Both the position numbers and the translations under genes were made by a program. The notes beneath the pieces are model-generated. The model was not told where the DNA came from. It ran no database searches and saw nothing but the letters and a program-made list of their open reading frames with translations. 64,000 nt of DNA from Polytrichum commune (taxonomy: Eukaryota; Streptophyta; Polytrichopsida; Polytrichales; Polytrichaceae). The stretch lies in assembly GCA_950295325.1 (NCBI GenBank), contig OX485804.1:19778001-19842000 (forward strand). Reading direction: 5' to 3'. Below, in pieces: positions 62,365 to 64,000 of the stretch. Position 1 is the first letter of the stretch. Each line of letters opens with the position of its first letter.

Positions 62365-62767
62365 TACGCCAGTCTGACCAGTCAACTGAAAAGGTTAATA
62401 TCATCAATGAGGATGAAGTGGACGACCTTATTCTAGTTGCGAGCTGAAAATCAAGCACGCTTTTGCAGCTTGCAACCTATGCTCTTCTGTCGGCACTGTT
62501 GAAAGGTGCAACCAAGTTTACAGTTGTCCGATTTAGATTCCACTGTCCCTGTGAAGCTTCTCTCAATTCCAACAGAAGTTGCTGTAACATCAGCATTAGA
62601 TAGTACGCAATTTATCAACACATTTCGGACTGATTGGTACATGGTCATTTTCTACCTCTACTAATGAGGGAGATGGACGAGATCTAGACAACTTAGCAAC
62701 AAAAATATTTGAAGGATTGAAGGAGGCTAAACATGGGAACTGGCCTCCATGGTATCAGGGCGCTTAA
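62365..62767 (+). pseudogene. Unassigned frameshifted coding relic
   Basis: Three successive open stretches in different frames look like one former protein: INEDEVDDLILVAS, a TGA stop, then LQLATYALLSALLKGATKFT; next DSTVPVKLLSIPTEVAVTSA; and finally GTWSFSTSTNEGDGRDLDNL continuing to HGNWPPWYQGA and a TAA at 62765-62767. Single-base shifts near 62530 and 62625 would explain the frame changes. There is a pyrimidine-AG site before 62469, but no intron could bridge the frames. I do not recognise the protein. It is most simply a decayed, possibly retroposed, gene copy. Confidence 0.45.
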
Positions 62768-64000
62768 ATAGTGAAAAGCTGTCTACGAGGACCAGGGCTT
62801 CCCGCAGAGAGATTCAAAGATTTTCTACAGGACAAAGGTGTAAGTTCCTTAACAACCTCATCCACCAAATCCTTATATATTAACTTCTCGACTTCTATAC
62901 CAACTTCCCCAATTTCTGTTCCAAAGCTGGCCCACTTTAGACCACGAGGCCCTAAATCCTTCTGCAGAATGCTCTGGACAGTGTCACAAACATCTTCAGA
63001 TGTAGCAGATGGAATTTCTTGCAGCTCCTCCCAAATTTCCTGTACCAGGTGTTGTCCTTCTAAATTCTGGACAGCTCGTAAAGGTATCGCCTCAACCCAC
63101 GGTTGTGGATTTGCATGAACAATAAGCTTCTCTGCTAGTAGTTCATTCAAGCAGTCGAAAAGGGCACGGCGATCTAGAAGTTCCTTCTCTTTCTCTTGCT
63201 TACTTTTACACCATCCATTTAGAAAGGCATCTTCAACATTTGCAAGCGCTTTGCGGTCTTCCCGCCGACATCGTTTTTCATACTTAGCCAACCACAGTGG
63301 GTTCATAATGTGTCCTCTCGAAGAACTCTCATCAATCCAGTGGTCCTTCGTGACACCTGAAACCACCAGTAGATCACGCACAAATTCCCTCTCTTCATCT
63401 CTATCTGCTATTGATGTTCCCTTGCGGCCACACATGGCCTTAGTGTCATGAGGAAGTTGCATCTCCAAAGACCTGTTCTGGGGCTGATTGTGTTGTTGGG
63501 TTCCATTTTTACGGAAGGAACTTTCAAAGAGAGGATTCATTTCTCCAGTCATCAATGAACTTTCGGCAAGTTTGCAATGCTCCTGTGTTTTCAACTCATC
63601 GGATTGGCGAATGCTCTCCAAAGCTTCGAAGGCATCTGCAATTAACAGAAAGAAATCTCATTCCCATGAATTTCACAACTCAACCACTGGAATGTTATTC
63701 AAGACTGATAGGGTGCCCTATAGATACACTCCATTAAGAGCTAGCCATCTGTAAGGGAAGAAATCTCAAGGAGTCCTTCAACTTTTTCTCAACATGGTGT
63801 ATGGAAATCAATAGACAGGCCTGAAGAAAATTGTCACAAACTCTAAAGTGAAAGTGAAATATATGCATCATCTGTACATACCTTGCAGGTTGATAGGAGT
63901 GGTGCTGCCAGACTTGGGGCTTGGTGTGTAATCCTCCTCAAAGAGGGTGTTGTCCAGCACTGAAACTGGGCTAGGCTGCTCACACCCTTCCACCGGTTGC
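62764..64000 (-). CDS. DUF4378 protein (TRM/LONGIFOLIA-type), C-terminal part
   Basis: Two exons on the minus strand: 64000-63882 (continuing outside the window) and 63635-62764, joined in phase across intron 63881-63636. The upstream exon carries QPSPVSVLDNTLFEEDYTPS, the SPVSVLD motif typical of this family. The last exon ends with a DUF4378 domain: EREFVRDLLVVSGV, RRALFDCLNELLAE, DLGPRGLKWASFGTEIGEVG and EKLIYKDLVDEVVKEL. Family members (TRM/LONGIFOLIA) associate with microtubules and the TON1-TRM-PP2A complex and affect cell shape; that role is by family only. The protein's N-terminus is off the window. Its stop codon overlaps the stop of the plus-strand relic. Confidence 0.88.

Overview
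The window is nuclear DNA of a land plant. Genes are split by many small GT-AG introns, intergenic DNA is AT-rich and full of short non-autonomous transposons, and the gene families are plant-like (F-box/kelch, DUF4378/TRM-LONGIFOLIA, a plastid-type saccharopine-dehydrogenase-like protein). Two features point to a non-seed plant with swimming sperm, most likely a bryophyte: an EF-hand gene resembling the axonemal protein DRC8/EFCAB2, and a full-size PDR transporter that looks more like the algal/oomycete type than the flowering-plant type. This placement is inference; I did not identify the species.

Layout. 1-2564: gene-poor upstream DNA with an ACGT-type inverted repeat and an (AT)n tract. 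2565-17236 (+): a 29-exon full-size ABCG/PDR transporter whose reading frame I could follow through every splice junction; one exon between NBD1 and TMD1 encodes a PDZ-like domain. 17237-24652: repeats, a G-box promoter and a candidate first coding exon (20799-20885) for the next gene. 24653-30775 (+): a 13-exon saccharopine-dehydrogenase-like gene with a complete PIF/Harbinger-type MITE in intron 7. 30776-37370: unrecognised minus-strand ORF relics, a MITE and a tandem-repeat block. 37371-41522 (+): a five-exon DRC8/EFCAB2-like EF-hand gene with two MITEs in its introns. 41523-58000: transposon graveyard, including an N4/N6-type DNA-methyltransferase-like relic, a hAT transposase pseudogene, a long inverted repeat and several MITE families. 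58826-61969 (+): a four-exon F-box/kelch gene with a G-box and TATA box upstream. 62365-62767 (+): an unassigned, frameshifted coding relic. 62764-64000 (-): the 3' end of a DUF4378 (TRM/LONGIFOLIA-type) gene running off the window.

The genes do not form a pathway; they are independent units sharing a repeat-rich neighbourhood. The most coherent themes are two MITE families, one with CTACAC...GTGTAG ends (at least eight copies or end fragments) and one with GGGCC...GGCCC ends and TAA/TTA target duplications (four or five copies), several lying inside introns, and the unusual PDZ-bearing PDR transporter. All exon models were built by eye from splice sites, frame continuity and recalled family features; no database search was run.
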